From positions 372,001 to 436,000 of the forward strand of contig CAWAJR010000006.1 of the NCBI GenBank assembly GCA_963782465.1: a stretch of 64,000 nt of DNA, in the 5' to 3' direction. The notes under the pieces are model-generated. The model was given only the letters and a program-made list of their open reading frames with translations. It was not told where the DNA came from and ran no database searches. The stretch's first letter is position 1. Each line of letters begins with the position of its first letter. Made by a program: the position numbers and the translations under genes. This document shows, in pieces, positions 1 through 7,669 of the stretch. Source of the DNA: JAODBJ01 sp963782465. Lineage in GTDB: Bacteria; Actinomycetota; Acidimicrobiia; IMCC26256; PALSA-610.

Positions 1-573
1 GGCGAACTCGTCGGGCACACCGAGCAGGGTTCGCACGTCGGCTTCGAGCGGGACCGGCATCGTAGTAATCACGCCGGCGAGCCCTTCCTCGCGCGCGGCG
101 AGGAGAATGCTCCACGCGAACGGGTAGATCGACGCCCCACCCACGAGCGTGTAGCGCGACAGGTCCTTGTCCATCGCGGCGAGCACGCGCAGGTCGGCGA
201 GCAGCACCAGCAACACCGGCACGCGGTCGAGATGTTCCGCGAACCCGCCGCCGCCACCGGCGGCCGCCTTCGCGATCTCGGGTGCCCGCGCCCGCGCGGC
301 CGCGGCAGCCGCGTGGTCGGTGATCGGCGCGAACGGGACGAGCCCGGCCGCCGCCATGGCGAGGTACTCGTACCAGGCTGGGAGGTACAGATCGCGCAAG
401 CGCGCTCGAACCGCGGGGTCGCGCGCGACGACGATCTTCCAGCCCTGCCGGTTCCCGCCGCTCGGCGCGAACCGGGCGCTGTCGAGGATGCGGTACACGA
501 CGTCGTCGGGTACCGGCTCCGGCCGGAAGTCGCGTACCGCACCGGTCGTGCGCAATGCGTCGAGAAGTTGCAC
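1..573 (-). CDS. nitroreductase family protein (partial, 3' end outside window)
   Basis: The protein starts at GTG 573-571 and reads on for 191 codons without a stop to the window edge. Its beginning, MQLLDALRTTGAVRDFRPEP, then SARFAPSGGNRQGWK at about residues 31-45, is the FMN- and substrate-binding start of nitroreductase-fold enzymes (S-GN-Q-W pattern). These are FMN-dependent NAD(P)H oxidoreductases of the cytoplasm, and the substrate cannot be told from sequence. It lies 9 bases after the Rieske oxygenase stop on the same strand, so the two are probably co-transcribed in a flavin/iron redox operon. The start is non-ATG, which hides it from ATG-based gene finding. The family call is firm and the specificity unknown. 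Confidence 0.85.
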   Translation of the reverse strand, partial: MQLLDALRTTGAVRDFRPEPVPDDVVYRILDSARFAPSGGNRQGWKIVVARDPAVRARLRDLYLPAWYEYLAMAAAGLVPFAPITDHAAAAAARARAPEIAKAAAGGGGGFAEHLDRVPVLLVLLADLRVLAAMDKDLSRYTLVGGASIYPFAWSILLAAREEGLAGVITTMPVPLEADVRTLLGVPDEFA

Positions 574-582
574 GCACCCAAG

Positions 583-1911
583 CTACGCGCGGTGCAACGC
601 AGGCAGTCGCCCGCCCGGCTCGAGCCCGAGGTAACGCTCGAGGTTGCGGTGCATGTTGATGATGCGGATCTCTTCTTCGGCGAGGACGATCTCGTCGAGA
701 CCGGGCTGGCGCAACCCGCGTTGCATGCCGGCCAGCACCGACACGTCCTGGTCGAAGACGTAACCGTGGTTCCCGTTCTCGGGGGCGAGCGTCACGTCGA
801 TCGGCGTCGAGCGAGGGGCGTCGGGTGCCGACGCGCGCGTGAAGTAGAGGATGACGAGCTCCGCCTCGTCGTGGACCGTGCCGGGACGCGACGTGAGCAC
901 CGCGTAGAGATCGGCGTTGATGAGCAGCGTGGCATTGGGGAAGAGGTTGTACTGCCAGAGGTGGGTGATCTCGCGGTTCGTGAACCCCGAGAGATCGACG
1001 CCGAGTTGCCGCTGGTACTCGCGGATGCGCTGCGCGATCGCGTCCTGCATCGTCTGCCCCTCGGCGACCGGCGGCGGGGGCGGCATCGACGCGCGGTTCT
1101 CGGCGCAATCCGGGCCCATCCGTCCACCCTGGGTCACGACGAACGACTCCCACACGTCGCGGTCGCTCACCTTCGAGCCCAGGCGCGGGCTCGGCACCCC
1201 GTACGCCTGGTACGAGGCGCCGTGCAGGCCCCAGATCTGCTGGGGCGCGTCGAGATCGTCGATCGACGCCAGCATCTCGGCGTGCAGGCCCTGCACGTGG
1301 TAGGTCTCCGAGAAGCCTTCGTTCACGACCTTCCAGTTGCACGCGACGGGCGTGGTGGTCATGGCCGCGCATCGGAACTCGTCGAGCTTCGCCCACGCAC
1401 TGTCGGTCGGCACACCTTCCAGGTACTCGTCGAGCGGCATCGCGCTCGCGTCGAAGTTGACGAACACGAGCCGGCCCCACTCGCCGACCCGTACCGGGAA
1501 GAGCCCGAACTCCTCGTTGGGCAACGAACCGAACCACTTGCGCGACGGGACCTCACGCAGTTCACCCTGCAGCGTCCACGTCCAGTGGTGGTACCGGCAG
1601 CGCAGCTCTTCGCGGCCGCTGCCACTCCCCTCGCACAACGAGTTCCCCCGGTGGCGGCAGACGTTCTGGAACACGCGCAGCACACCGTCGCCGTCGCGCA
1701 CGATCACGACCGACAGTGGGCCGCAGCGGAACTCGAACCAGTCGCCCGCCGCGGCGACGTGGTCGGAACTGCACGCGATCAACCACACCTTCGGCCAGAG
1801 GCGCTCACCTTCGAGCGCGGCGAACCGCTCCGACGTGTAACGCTCACACGGTACGCGCACCGGCGCGACGAACTCGGGGTGGCGGTCGGTGTCGATCGCG
1901 GGATCGTACAA
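583..1911 (-). CDS. Rieske non-heme iron aromatic-ring-hydroxylating oxygenase, alpha subunit
   Basis: About 442 residues, the usual length of the family. The Rieske [2Fe-2S] motif is visible at about residues 84-110 (C-R-H ... C-R-Y-H-H). The mononuclear iron region follows at about 191-210 (NWKVVNEGFSETYH...H). Such oxygenases insert oxygen into aromatic or aliphatic rings using electrons from a reductase, and no reductase or ferredoxin gene is adjacent. The start used is TTG at 1911-1909, five bases after the stop of the upstream monooxygenase. No clear ribosome site supports it, so a later start is possible. Neighbours (nitroreductase, luciferase-like monooxygenase) suggest a catabolic or modification role, substrate unknown. 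Confidence 0.88.
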   Translation of the reverse strand: MYDPAIDTDRHPEFVAPVRVPCERYTSERFAALEGERLWPKVWLIACSSDHVAAAGDWFEFRCGPLSVVIVRDGDGVLRVFQNVCRHRGNSLCEGSGSGREELRCRYHHWTWTLQGELREVPSRKWFGSLPNEEFGLFPVRVGEWGRLVFVNFDASAMPLDEYLEGVPTDSAWAKLDEFRCAAMTTTPVACNWKVVNEGFSETYHVQGLHAEMLASIDDLDAPQQIWGLHGASYQAYGVPSPRLGSKVSDRDVWESFVVTQGGRMGPDCAENRASMPPPPPVAEGQTMQDAIAQRIREYQRQLGVDLSGFTNREITHLWQYNLFPNATLLINADLYAVLTSRPGTVHDEAELVILYFTRASAPDAPRSTPIDVTLAPENGNHGYVFDQDVSVLAGMQRGLRQPGLDEIVLAEEEIRIINMHRNLERYLGLEPGGRLPALHRA

Positions 1912-1916
1912 CGCCG

Positions 1917-2960
1917 TCAGCGCGGCGCGACCGAACCGGCCGGCGCTTCGAGCCCGAGTACCTCGGCCACGAGCTCGTACGACCGCACGCGGGCGTCGTG
2001 GCCGTGCACCATCGTCGTGATCATCAGCTCGTCGGCCGCCGTTGTGGCGGCCAGCTCCTCGAGCTGCTCACGGACGCGCGACGGGCTGCCGACCACATGG
2101 GAGCCCGTCCAGCCGCGCACGATCTCGCGTTCGCTCGGCGTGAATTGGTACTCGGCCGCTTCCTCCGGGCTCGGGAACCGGCCGGGCGCGCCGCTACGCA
2201 ACCGGACGAACGACAACCGGGCCGAACCGGCGAGGAACTCGGCTTCGTCGTCGGACGGGGCGCAGATCACGGCGACGGCGACCATCGCGTACGGCTCGGC
2301 GAGGGTGGCCGACGGCCGGAAGTTCTCCCGATAGGCGGCCAGGGCGGGCAGCGTGTTGCGCGCCGCGAAGTGATGTGCGAACGAGAACGGCAGGCCGAGG
2401 AGGCCGGCGACCTGGGCGCTGTAGTCGCTCGAGCCGAGCAACCACAACGCGGGTTGGTAACCCTGGGCCGGGACCGCGCGGATGCGTTGGTAGGGATGGC
2501 CGTCGGGGAACGCGCCCCGGAAGTACGCGAGGAGTTCGCCGAACTGCTCCGGGAAGTCGTCGCCCGAAAGCGCACGGCCGTCGCGCCGCAACGCCCGAGC
2601 GGTCACGGGATCGGTACCCGGTGCCCGGCCGATGCCGAGATCGATGCGGCCGGGGTGCAGCGCCTCGAGCATGCCGAACTGCTCGGCGACGACGAGCGGG
2701 GCGTGGTTCGGCAACATCACACCACCCGAGCCGATCCGCATCGTCGACGTGACGCCGGCGAGATGCGCGATGAGCACCGCGGGCGACGAACTGGCGATGC
2801 CCGGCATGTTGTGGTGTTCTGCGACCCAGTAGCGGTGGAACCCCAGGGCTTCTGTCCGCGGCGCCAGGTCGAGCGAGTTACGCAACGCGTCGCGCGGGGT
2901 CGAGCCCTCGGCTACCGGCGCGAGGTCGAGGACGGAGAAGATCGGTCGCGGTTGTCCCAT
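1917..2960 (-). CDS. LLM class flavin-dependent oxidoreductase (luciferase-like monooxygenase)
   Basis: A 347-residue single-domain TIM-barrel flavoenzyme. The N-terminal stretch SVLDLAPVAEG, the YWVAEHHNMPGIASSSP segment (about residues 44-60) and RIDLGIGRAPGTDP (about 105-118) are characteristic of the alkanal-monooxygenase-like subgroup that includes YhbW. These enzymes use reduced FMN or F420 and oxygen or substrate hydrides. It starts at ATG 2960 and ends 5 bases before the Rieske gene, so it is probably first in the operon with the oxygenase and nitroreductase. The family is certain and the substrate unknown. Confidence 0.9.
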   Translation of the reverse strand: MGQPRPIFSVLDLAPVAEGSTPRDALRNSLDLAPRTEALGFHRYWVAEHHNMPGIASSSPAVLIAHLAGVTSTMRIGSGGVMLPNHAPLVVAEQFGMLEALHPGRIDLGIGRAPGTDPVTARALRRDGRALSGDDFPEQFGELLAYFRGAFPDGHPYQRIRAVPAQGYQPALWLLGSSDYSAQVAGLLGLPFSFAHHFAARNTLPALAAYRENFRPSATLAEPYAMVAVAVICAPSDDEAEFLAGSARLSFVRLRSGAPGRFPSPEEAAEYQFTPSEREIVRGWTGSHVVGSPSRVREQLEELAATTAADELMITTMVHGHDARVRSYELVAEVLGLEAPAGSVAPR

Positions 2961-2994
2961 CCCAGGCCCGAACAGGCCGGCGCGGCGCTTTGTT

Positions 2995-3014
2995 CCGGCC
3001 GCGGAGGCGGCCGG
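2995..3014 (-). terminator. hairpin after the glycoside hydrolase gene
   Basis: A perfect 8-bp inverted repeat CCGGCCGC / GCGGCCGG with a 4-base loop, beginning 4 bases after the stop of the minus-strand glycoside hydrolase. On that strand it is followed by AACAAAG rather than a T-run. It probably ends the hydrolase transcript before the monooxygenase operon. Confidence 0.55.
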
Positions 3015-3018
3015 CCGC

Positions 3019-4089
3019 TCACGAACCGACCAACGCGTCCCGCAACGCCGTGTACGCGGGTTTCAGGGTGCCGTCGACCCGCACCAAACCGAAGTTCTCG
3101 TAGTGGTCGGCGATGTTCGGCCCCTCGTCGGCAATCGAGTACACGAAGATCGGTGCCGCGTACGTCTGCCGTTGCCACGCCTGGATCCCCTGCACGAGGT
3201 ACGGGCCCTGCCGGCTCTCGGTGACGGCGACGGGATCGGTCCCGGTCGGGAAACCGATCTCGGTCGCGGTGACGCGCTTGATGCCATCGTGGTGTGCGGC
3301 CATCAGCGCGTGAAGGGCCGGCGTCTGCGCGAACGCGCTCCACGACGCCGCGTACGTCGAAGGGTACGGGTACGTCGAGGGGTGCGTCCCTACCTGGTCG
3401 AAGTACCCGTGCGCACCGGCCCGGTACAGGCCGTTCAGGAACGTGTAGGGCGCGACCTGGGAGTGCCCGGGGGCGTCGAAGGCCGGTGAGAGGCCACCGG
3501 TGATCACGACCGCGCGGGGGTCGGCGCGGTGCAGCGCGACATACGCCGCTTTCAGCAACGCCGCGTACTGCCACGGGCTCGGGTGCGGCGTCCACATCTG
3601 CTGCATGTTCGGCTCGTTCCAGATCTCCCAGCGGTGCACCCCGTCGGGTGCGTAGCGCCGGGCCGCTCGCGCGAGGAACGATGCGTAGTCGGCCGGGTTC
3701 GTCGGCGGCGTCGTCGCCGCCGTGTTGGCGGGACGGGCCCAGCTGGGCGTGTACGACACGACCGGCATGACGTACAGGTGGTGCGCGCGGGCCGACGCGA
3801 TCACCCGGTCGGCGGGGGCCCAGTTGTACGTTCCGCGGCCGTTGATCTGCAGCGTCGACCAGGCGAGCGGGACCCGCACCCACTCCGCTCCGGTCCGCTT
3901 CACCATCTCCATCTCGTGATCGAGATGCGGTTGCGACCATCCGAGCACCGAGCCGTACAGCGACACGCCGACCTTCGTGCGGTCGGCAGCCCTGCCAGCG
4001 GCGTGCGCGGCGCCGGCCGGGACGCTCACCGCCAGCGCGAGCGTCGTGATGCCGGTACCGACGTAGCGCGCGAGGCGGGAAGAAAACAT
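3019..4089 (-). CDS. secreted clan GH-A glycoside hydrolase (GH39/GH5-like)
   Basis: 356 residues with a Sec signal peptide: basic MFSSRLARY, a hydrophobic core, and an AHA-type cleavage site near residue 30. The rest is a TIM-barrel glycosidase. WEIWNEPN (about residues 150-157) carries the acid/base Glu of the NEP motif, and ATEIGFPTG (about 276-284) carries the nucleophile Glu, both diagnostic of clan GH-A. It probably acts outside the cell on a polysaccharide or glycoside; the exact family is not resolved by eye. It is transcribed divergently from the molybdenum hydroxylase across a 94-base region with an inverted repeat. Confidence 0.82.
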   Translation of the reverse strand: MFSSRLARYVGTGITTLALAVSVPAGAAHAAGRAADRTKVGVSLYGSVLGWSQPHLDHEMEMVKRTGAEWVRVPLAWSTLQINGRGTYNWAPADRVIASARAHHLYVMPVVSYTPSWARPANTAATTPPTNPADYASFLARAARRYAPDGVHRWEIWNEPNMQQMWTPHPSPWQYAALLKAAYVALHRADPRAVVITGGLSPAFDAPGHSQVAPYTFLNGLYRAGAHGYFDQVGTHPSTYPYPSTYAASWSAFAQTPALHALMAAHHDGIKRVTATEIGFPTGTDPVAVTESRQGPYLVQGIQAWQRQTYAAPIFVYSIADEGPNIADHYENFGLVRVDGTLKPAYTALRDALVGS

Positions 4090-4138
4090 GGTTCTTCATC
4101 GGCATCCACGCGCCGCTTTCAGAGCGTGCGTACTCCTG

Positions 4139-4163
4139 ATTTCAGCCCGGGCCCGACTGAAAT
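4139..4163. promoter_or_regulatory. inverted repeat in divergent promoter region (operator candidate)
   Basis: ATTTCAG (4139-4145) and CTGAAAT (4157-4163) form a perfect 7-bp inverted repeat around an 11-base spacer, in an AT-richer patch between two divergent genes. TAGTGT (4172-4177) is a possible -10 element seven bases before ATG 4184, which would give a leaderless or near-leaderless transcript. No regulator gene is adjacent. Confidence 0.4.
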
Positions 4164-4183
4164 TGCTCCGATAGTGTCGGTTG

Positions 4184-6562
4184 ATGCCTGGTTCAATCCT
4201 CGGGACGGCGGTCAGGCGAGTCGAAGACCCCGACCTCCTCACCGGACGCGCACACTTCGTCGACGACCTCGATCTGCCGGGAGCGTTGTTCCTCACGTTC
4301 GTGCGATCACCAGTCGCGCACGCCCACATCCGCTCGGTCGATTGCACCGCCGCGCGGTCGATGCCGGGCGTCGTCGGTGCGTTCGCGGCCGGCGATCTCG
4401 ACATCCCCCTGTACGAGGGGTTGATGGCGCTCAACCCGGCGTGCGCGCGCCCGCCGCTCGCGCGCGACAAGGTGCGGTTCGTCGGCGACACCGTCGCGGC
4501 CGTCGTCGCGACCACGCGGGTCGCCGCCGTAGACGCCGCCGAGATGGTCGTCGTCGACTACGACGAACTCGCTCCCGTCGTCGACCCCGAGGCCGCGCTC
4601 GCTCCCGACGCGCCCGTGCAGTTCGATGCGCTCGGTTCGAACCGTGCCGCCGGGATGCACGCGGGATCGAAGGGCGATGTGCTCGCGGGCGCCGATGTGG
4701 TGGTCCGGGGTCGCTTCGAGAACCAGCGCATCGCGGTCATGCCGATGGAGGCGAGCGCGATCGCGGTCGTCCCCGGTGACGACGGCAACGGTCACGAGCT
4801 CACGGTCTACGTGTCGACCCAGATGCCGCACGGTGTCGCCAACAAGCTGCAGGCGATGTTCGGTATCCCGACGACGTCCATCCGGGTCGTCGCGCCGCAT
4901 GTGGGGGGTGCGTTCGGCGGCAAGCCGGGCCTCGCGTCGGAGCACTGCGTCGTCGTCGCCGTCGCCCGGCATCTCGGCCGCCCGGTGAAGTGGATCGAGA
5001 CCCGCTCCGAGAATCTCGTCGCGATGCCCCACGGCCGCGGGCAGGTGCAATACGCGGAACTCGGCTGCACACGCGACGGCACGATCACCGGCTTGCGCCT
5101 GCGCGTCGTTGCCGACGCCGGCGCGTACGGCGGGTTCGGCGGTGCGCTCGCGCTCGGGCCGACGCGCATGATGGCGCAGGGCGTCTACCGCATCCCGGCG
5201 CTTTCCTACGACGCCGCGGTTGCAGTCACCAACACGACGCCGATGGGGGCATTCCGGGGCGCCGGGCGCCCCGAGGCGGCGGCGCTCCTCGAACGGCTGA
5301 TCGACCTCGCCGCCGACGAACTCGAACTCGACCCGGTCGAGATCCGCCGGCGCAACCTTCTCTCGCCCGATCAATTCCCGTACACGACACTGGTCGGGAC
5401 CACGTACGACAGCGGCGACTACGAGGCGGCGCTCGACGCCGCGTTGCGCCACGCCGGCTACGCCGAACTCCGCAACGAACAGCGCGCCCGGCGCGAACGC
5501 GGCGACCGCCGGCTGCTCGGTATCGGCGTGAGCACCTACGTCGAGGTGACCGCGGGCGGCGCGGGTACCGAGTACGCGGCGGTGACGATCGACGCCGACG
5601 GCGGCGCGACCGTACGCGCCGGAACGTCGGCGCACGGCCAGGGGCACGCCACATCGTTCGCCATGATCGTCGCCGATCGCCTCGGCATCGGCATCGACCG
5701 GGTGCGTTTCGTGCAGTCCGACACGAGCGTGGTGCCGCGTGGCAGCGGCACCGGCGGGTCGCGCTCGCTGCAGCTCGCGGGGAGCGCGGTCGCCGGCGCA
5801 GCCCGCATCGTCTTCGACCAAGCCCGGCACCTTGCCGCCCAGTTGCTCGAAGCGAACCCCGACGACATCGTCGTGACCGACGGTGGTCTCGGCGTCGTGG
5901 GGGTGCCGTCGTCGACGTTGACTTGGGACCGGCTGGCCGGCGCAGCCACGCCGAGCGAGCCGCTCACGGCCCAGTTCGATTCCAACCAGGCGGGCTCGAC
6001 CTTCCCGTTCGGGGCGCACGTCGCCGTCGTCGAGATCGACCGGGATACCGGGCAGGTCGACCTGGTGCGCCACGTCGCGGTCGACGACTGCGGGCGTATC
6101 CTCAACCCGCTCCTGGTCGCCGGGCAACAGCACGGTGGCATCGCCCAGGGTGTCGCGCAGGCGCTCTGGGAGCAGTACGTCTACGACGACCGGGGCAACC
6201 CGCTCACCGCGAACCTCGCCGACTACGCGATGCCGAGCGCGGCCGAGCTGCCGTCGTTCGAAGCATGGAACACCGAGACGCCCACGCCGCTCAACGAGCT
6301 CGGCGCCAAAGGCATCGGTGAATCGGGAACGATCGGCTCGACACCGGCGGTGCAGAACGCGGTGATCGACGCGCTGTCGCATCTCGGCGTACGCCATATC
6401 GACCTGCCCTGCACCCCGGAGCGGGTGTGGCGGGCGCTGCAGGATGCCGAGAACGGCACGCTGCCATCACCGTGGCGCGAACCTCCCGATGTGTTCGCGG
6501 CCCGGCCGGAGCGCTCGGCGGCCGCCGCGACCGCCGAGGCGGCCAACGAACTCGACATCTGA
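4184..6562 (+). CDS. xanthine dehydrogenase/CO dehydrogenase-family molybdopterin-binding subunit (form II type)
   Basis: About 792 residues, the normal size of the large subunit of molybdenum hydroxylases (CoxL/XdhB-like). Residues GGAFGGKPGLASEHC bind the cofactor. GAFRGAGRPEA occupies the position of the CoxL active-site loop, and since it lacks the form I AYRCSFR signature this is a form II or aldehyde-oxidase-type enzyme. GIGESGTIGS near the C terminus supplies the catalytic Glu. The small iron-sulfur and medium FAD subunits are not in the window, so the partners must lie elsewhere. ATG 4184 is preferred over the adjacent TTG 4181. The next gene starts 13 bases downstream. Confidence 0.88.
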   Translation: MPGSILGTAVRRVEDPDLLTGRAHFVDDLDLPGALFLTFVRSPVAHAHIRSVDCTAARSMPGVVGAFAAGDLDIPLYEGLMALNPACARPPLARDKVRFVGDTVAAVVATTRVAAVDAAEMVVVDYDELAPVVDPEAALAPDAPVQFDALGSNRAAGMHAGSKGDVLAGADVVVRGRFENQRIAVMPMEASAIAVVPGDDGNGHELTVYVSTQMPHGVANKLQAMFGIPTTSIRVVAPHVGGAFGGKPGLASEHCVVVAVARHLGRPVKWIETRSENLVAMPHGRGQVQYAELGCTRDGTITGLRLRVVADAGAYGGFGGALALGPTRMMAQGVYRIPALSYDAAVAVTNTTPMGAFRGAGRPEAAALLERLIDLAADELELDPVEIRRRNLLSPDQFPYTTLVGTTYDSGDYEAALDAALRHAGYAELRNEQRARRERGDRRLLGIGVSTYVEVTAGGAGTEYAAVTIDADGGATVRAGTSAHGQGHATSFAMIVADRLGIGIDRVRFVQSDTSVVPRGSGTGGSRSLQLAGSAVAGAARIVFDQARHLAAQLLEANPDDIVVTDGGLGVVGVPSSTLTWDRLAGAATPSEPLTAQFDSNQAGSTFPFGAHVAVVEIDRDTGQVDLVRHVAVDDCGRILNPLLVAGQQHGGIAQGVAQALWEQYVYDDRGNPLTANLADYAMPSAAELPSFEAWNTETPTPLNELGAKGIGESGTIGSTPAVQNAVIDALSHLGVRHIDLPCTPERVWRALQDAENGTLPSPWREPPDVFAARPERSAAAATAEAANELDI

Positions 6563-6575
6563 CGCCCGACGCGCC

Positions 6576-7652
6576 GTGCGTACCGTCCTCGGTCGAAGCC
6601 ACCTGCCCGCCGGCGCGCTGGCGCTGTTGGTGGTGTGCGCCGGCGTCGCCGGCTGCCACGGCGGCGCGACCACCCACGCAAGCTCGACGTCGACGTCGAG
6701 CACGGCAACGACGGTCGCGCCGGCGCGGCCCGCGATCGTGTGGTCGGCGCTGCGCAACCCGTTGCTCGCGAGCCCGACCCTCGCGGTGAAAGACCCCGCG
6801 CTCGTGTCGTACGCCGGGCGGTGGTACGCGCTGTTCAGCCAGGTCGACGCGCGCGGCCGGTGGCGCATCGGCATCACGTCGTCGCCCGATCTGCGGCACT
6901 GGTCGCGGTTCACGACGATGCCGCACGATCCGAGCGTCGCCGGGGAAGCGTCGCCCGACGTCGAGCGGCGCCCCGGTGGCGGGTTCGTCGTGACCTACCA
7001 GTCACTGCCTCGCAACGGCGGTTCCGCTGCGGCCAGGCTTTCGTACCGTCTCACCTCCGACTTGCGCACCTTCACGCCGGCGCGCCCGCTCGGTCGCGAT
7101 CTCCACCCGGGCCCGGCCGGTCGCATGATCGACGCCGCGGTGGCGTGGACGCCGGCCGGCCTGCTGCTCGGTTACAAGTACGGCACCGACCGGCAGGCCT
7201 TCGAGATCGCCCGCTCGGGTTCCGGCAACCTCGACGGCCCCTGGACGCGGCTCGGCCGGCCCGACATCCGCGTGTTCGGCGACACGATCGAGAACTACCA
7301 GTTCCTGCACCTCGACGGGCAGTGGCGGCTGCTCGCCACCAGCAACGCGCTCGACCGCCCGTACCTGTTCGACCTCGCCGGCGACCCGGCGACGCCTGCG
7401 GGCTGGCTGCACTGGTCGGCCGGGCGCGAGCTGCACGTGCCACTCGAAGCCTGGAACCACGGCACCGGCGCGACGGGCGCCACCTTCGAGCACGCGAACT
7501 GCGCGTACCTCGTCGACGCGACGAAGATCGGCCGCTTCTTCTACCTCGTCTACTCCGACTCGCCGAACAAGACGACCTTCAGTGGCGAGGGCCCGGCCGT
7601 GCTCGCGCTCGCCCGCAGCACCGACCTTGTCACCTGGTCGGTGCCGCGGTGA
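6576..7652 (+). CDS. lipoprotein with GH43-like beta-propeller domain
   Basis: Start GTG 6576 is chosen because it gives a proper lipoprotein signal: RTVLGRSHLP, a hydrophobic run, and the lipobox GVAGC with the Cys near residue 28. A Ser/Thr-rich linker follows, then a domain beginning VKDPALVSYAGRWYALFS with WRIGITSSPDLRHWS, typical of five-bladed GH43/GH62-like propellers. About 358 residues in all. It should be anchored on the outer face of the cytoplasmic membrane and bind or cleave glycans. It follows the molybdenum hydroxylase by 13 bases, although the two functions are not obviously linked. It converges with the Calx-beta gene with a 17-base gap. Catalytic residues could not be assigned by eye. 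Confidence 0.75.
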   Translation: MRTVLGRSHLPAGALALLVVCAGVAGCHGGATTHASSTSTSSTATTVAPARPAIVWSALRNPLLASPTLAVKDPALVSYAGRWYALFSQVDARGRWRIGITSSPDLRHWSRFTTMPHDPSVAGEASPDVERRPGGGFVVTYQSLPRNGGSAAARLSYRLTSDLRTFTPARPLGRDLHPGPAGRMIDAAVAWTPAGLLLGYKYGTDRQAFEIARSGSGNLDGPWTRLGRPDIRVFGDTIENYQFLHLDGQWRLLATSNALDRPYLFDLAGDPATPAGWLHWSAGRELHVPLEAWNHGTGATGATFEHANCAYLVDATKIGRFFYLVYSDSPNKTTFSGEGPAVLALARSTDLVTWSVPR

Positions 7653-7669
7653 GCGGAGGATGATCTCGA

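Noticed and set aside
232..2334. Long plus-strand frame of 700 codons
   Set aside because: It lies antisense to the nitroreductase, Rieske and monooxygenase genes, is Arg/Val-rich, and has no family motifs; a GC-rich shadow frame.
4307..6397. Minus-strand frame of 696 codons opposite the molybdenum hydroxylase
   Set aside because: Shadow frame; the opposite strand carries all expected cofactor motifs.
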